From: Psychrobacter sp. APC 3426
Lineage (GTDB): Bacteria > Pseudomonadota > Gammaproteobacteria > Pseudomonadales > Moraxellaceae
DNA length: 64,000 nucleotides
Reading direction: 5' to 3'
Assembly (NCBI RefSeq): GCF_030408035.1
Contig: NZ_JASDCF010000001.1
Coordinates: 372,001-436,000 of the forward strand
The translations under genes were made by a program, and so were the position numbers. The notes below the pieces were generated by a model. The model was not told where the DNA came from, ran no database searches, and saw only the letters and a program-made list of their open reading frames with translations. Below are positions 63,118 through 64,000 of this stretch, piece by piece. Each line of letters opens with the position of its first letter. Position 1 is the first letter of the stretch.

Positions 63118-63357
63118 TTAAGCATCTGGATGCATGCGCACATTTAAGTCATCGATAACCTCGACCCATGCCGCATCTTTTTTCCATTCTTCTTGCAAAA
63201 ACATACGCTGACTGTCAGTCCAAACATCAGACTCTGTTAACTTTTCTTCTTTTGCCAATTGATTATTTTCGATAAAGCTATCGATAGCCTCATCAGAATT
63301 ATCAAGACCCAACTGAGCAAATAATTCATTCATGTTATATTCTGGCTCACCCAACAT
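63118..63357 (-). CDS. DUF2789 family protein
   Basis: 79 residues. MNELFAQLGLDNSDEAIDSFI, then SDVWTDSQRMFLQEEWKKDAAWVEVIDDLNVRM, matches the DUF2789 pattern of small cytosolic proteins. An excellent ribosome site (AAGGAG) precedes the ATG. Function is not known. It is transcribed toward the ribF terminator. Confidence 0.85.
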   Translation of the reverse strand: MLGEPEYNMNELFAQLGLDNSDEAIDSFIENNQLAKEEKLTESDVWTDSQRMFLQEEWKKDAAWVEVIDDLNVRMHPDA

Positions 63358-63511
63358 ACTCTTTCTCCTTAAATGGTGCAGATTTAATTGTGATTATTAT
63401 TTCAACGAACATATTTATTGTAGCAAGCTTTATAATAATAGCTGTTAACCAACGTTTATCTAACGTTATCAATTGTGTTAATAGCCAGTCGTCTACGATA
63501 TTTAGAGACAA

Positions 63512-63538
63512 AGAAGCCCTCTATATAAGAGGGCTTCT
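63512..63538 (-). terminator. Terminator of mdh
   Basis: Perfect stem AGAAGCCCTCT / AGAGGGCTTCT with a 5-base loop, 41 bases past the mdh stop. The following T tract on the minus strand is short. Confidence 0.7.
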
Positions 63539-63578
63539 TCTATACTACTGTTTATAACAGCATTAACAGAATGTCTGC

Positions 63579-64000
63579 TTATGGAAGCAGATGAGCAACT
63601 GCATCACGCTCTTCGCTAAGCTCTTGCTCAGTGGCTGCCATTTTCTCTTTTGAGAAATCTGATGATACATCAACGCCATCTACGATAGACCAGTCGCCGT
63701 TTGCGCAAGTCACTGGGAATGAGTAAATTAAGCCTTCAGCAATACCGTATTCGCCGTTTGAGTAAACGCCCATAGATACCCAGTCGTTCTCATCAGTACC
63801 TAGTGCCCACGTGCGCATATGTGCAATGGCAGCGTTGGCAGCAGAAGCGGCAGATGAAGCACCGCGAGCTTTAATAATCGCAGCACCGCGCTGTTGTACT
63901 TCTGGGATATAAGTATTTTCGTACCAGTCACGATCAACCAAATCTAGCGCAGGCTTACCGTTTACCGTACAAGCTGTTAAGTCTGGATACTGAGTTGATG
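63579..64000 (-). CDS. mdh: Malate dehydrogenase, 3' part only
   Basis: The frame stays open to the right edge, giving 140 codons including the stop. The sequence [24 protein letters not shown] followed by HMRTWALGT and [24 protein letters not shown] is the C-terminal half of the lactate/malate dehydrogenase family, malate type as in many proteobacteria. Upstream within the window it reads [21 protein letters not shown], the segment after the catalytic His. Oxidises malate to oxaloacetate with NAD in the TCA cycle. The NAD-binding half and catalytic His lie outside. Confidence 0.95.
   Translation of the reverse strand, partial: STQYPDLTACTVNGKPALDLVDRDWYENTYIPEVQQRGAAIIKARGASSAASAANAAIAHMRTWALGTDENDWVSMGVYSNGEYGIAEGLIYSFPVTCANGDWSIVDGVDVSSDFSKEKMAATEQELSEERDAVAHLLP

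Overview
The window looks like chromosomal DNA of a gammaproteobacterium of the Moraxellaceae, most likely Psychrobacter. This is a judgement from gene content, protein style and order, not a database result. Supporting signs are a moderately AT-rich sequence, a compact division and cell-wall block (lpxC, ftsZ, ftsA, ftsQ, ddl, murC, murG) next to a DciA-type helicase-loader gene, a SpoT whose synthetase half is decayed as in Acinetobacter, no visible LexA box at recA, and polar N-terminal tails on several housekeeping enzymes. No rRNA, tRNA, CRISPR array or prophage was seen.

Layout. 1-9.8 kb, nearly all on the minus strand: start of S-formylglutathione hydrolase, a membrane-anchored C13 (legumain/caspase-like) protease, htpG with a sigma-32-type promoter, a catalase, a tnpB element, a thioesterase-fold protein, a small membrane protein and ispH. 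10.2-21.8 kb, mostly plus: gmk, rpoZ, spoT, ridA, priA, a zinc-type CDF exporter, two unknown genes and a KefB/KefC antiporter whose stop codon lies in a tiny transposon-end relic. 21.9-31.9 kb: a DUF2628 protein with a pilin-like tail, trmB, a 1-kb gene-free region with DnaA boxes, recA-recX, a DASS transporter, a tnpB-derived MITE, a DUF937 protein, ygfX, sdhE and folP. 32.1-33.5 kb: a complete IS3-family element sitting in the loop of a terminator hairpin between ftsH and folP. 33.5-39.7 kb: ftsH, rlmE, yhbY, a DOMON-like protein, a CHAP-domain secreted protein and dciA. 40-49.4 kb, minus: the division and cell-wall block. 49.6-56.3 kb, minus: a DUF2147 protein, gshB, pyrE, then an unknown protein, an SDR and a large Lnb-like (DUF4105) protein with a predicted outer-membrane barrel. 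56.5-64 kb: ampD, murJ, the second tnpB element, a lipoprotein, a GNAT acetyltransferase, ribF behind a possible leader-peptide attenuator, a DUF2789 protein and the 3' part of mdh.

How the genes work together. Peptidoglycan growth and division dominate: precursor ligation (murC, ddl), lipid II synthesis and flipping (murG, murJ), the septal ring (ftsZ, ftsA, ftsQ), lipid A commitment (lpxC, whose enzyme FtsH degrades in E. coli) and muropeptide recycling (ampD). A stress group comprises htpG, ftsH, rlmE, spoT, katA, gshB and kefB. DNA maintenance is represented by recA, recX, priA and dciA.

The most distinctive material is mobile and regulatory. One IS200/IS605-type family appears in four states: two full tnpB copies, a MITE and a roughly 55-bp end fusion. 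Others are the IS3 insertion in a terminator, the DnaA-box region upstream of recA, and the 10-codon leader ORF that abuts a terminator before ribF. I saw no clearly new multi-gene system. The C13 membrane protease and the Lnb-like barrel protein are the least conventional genes.
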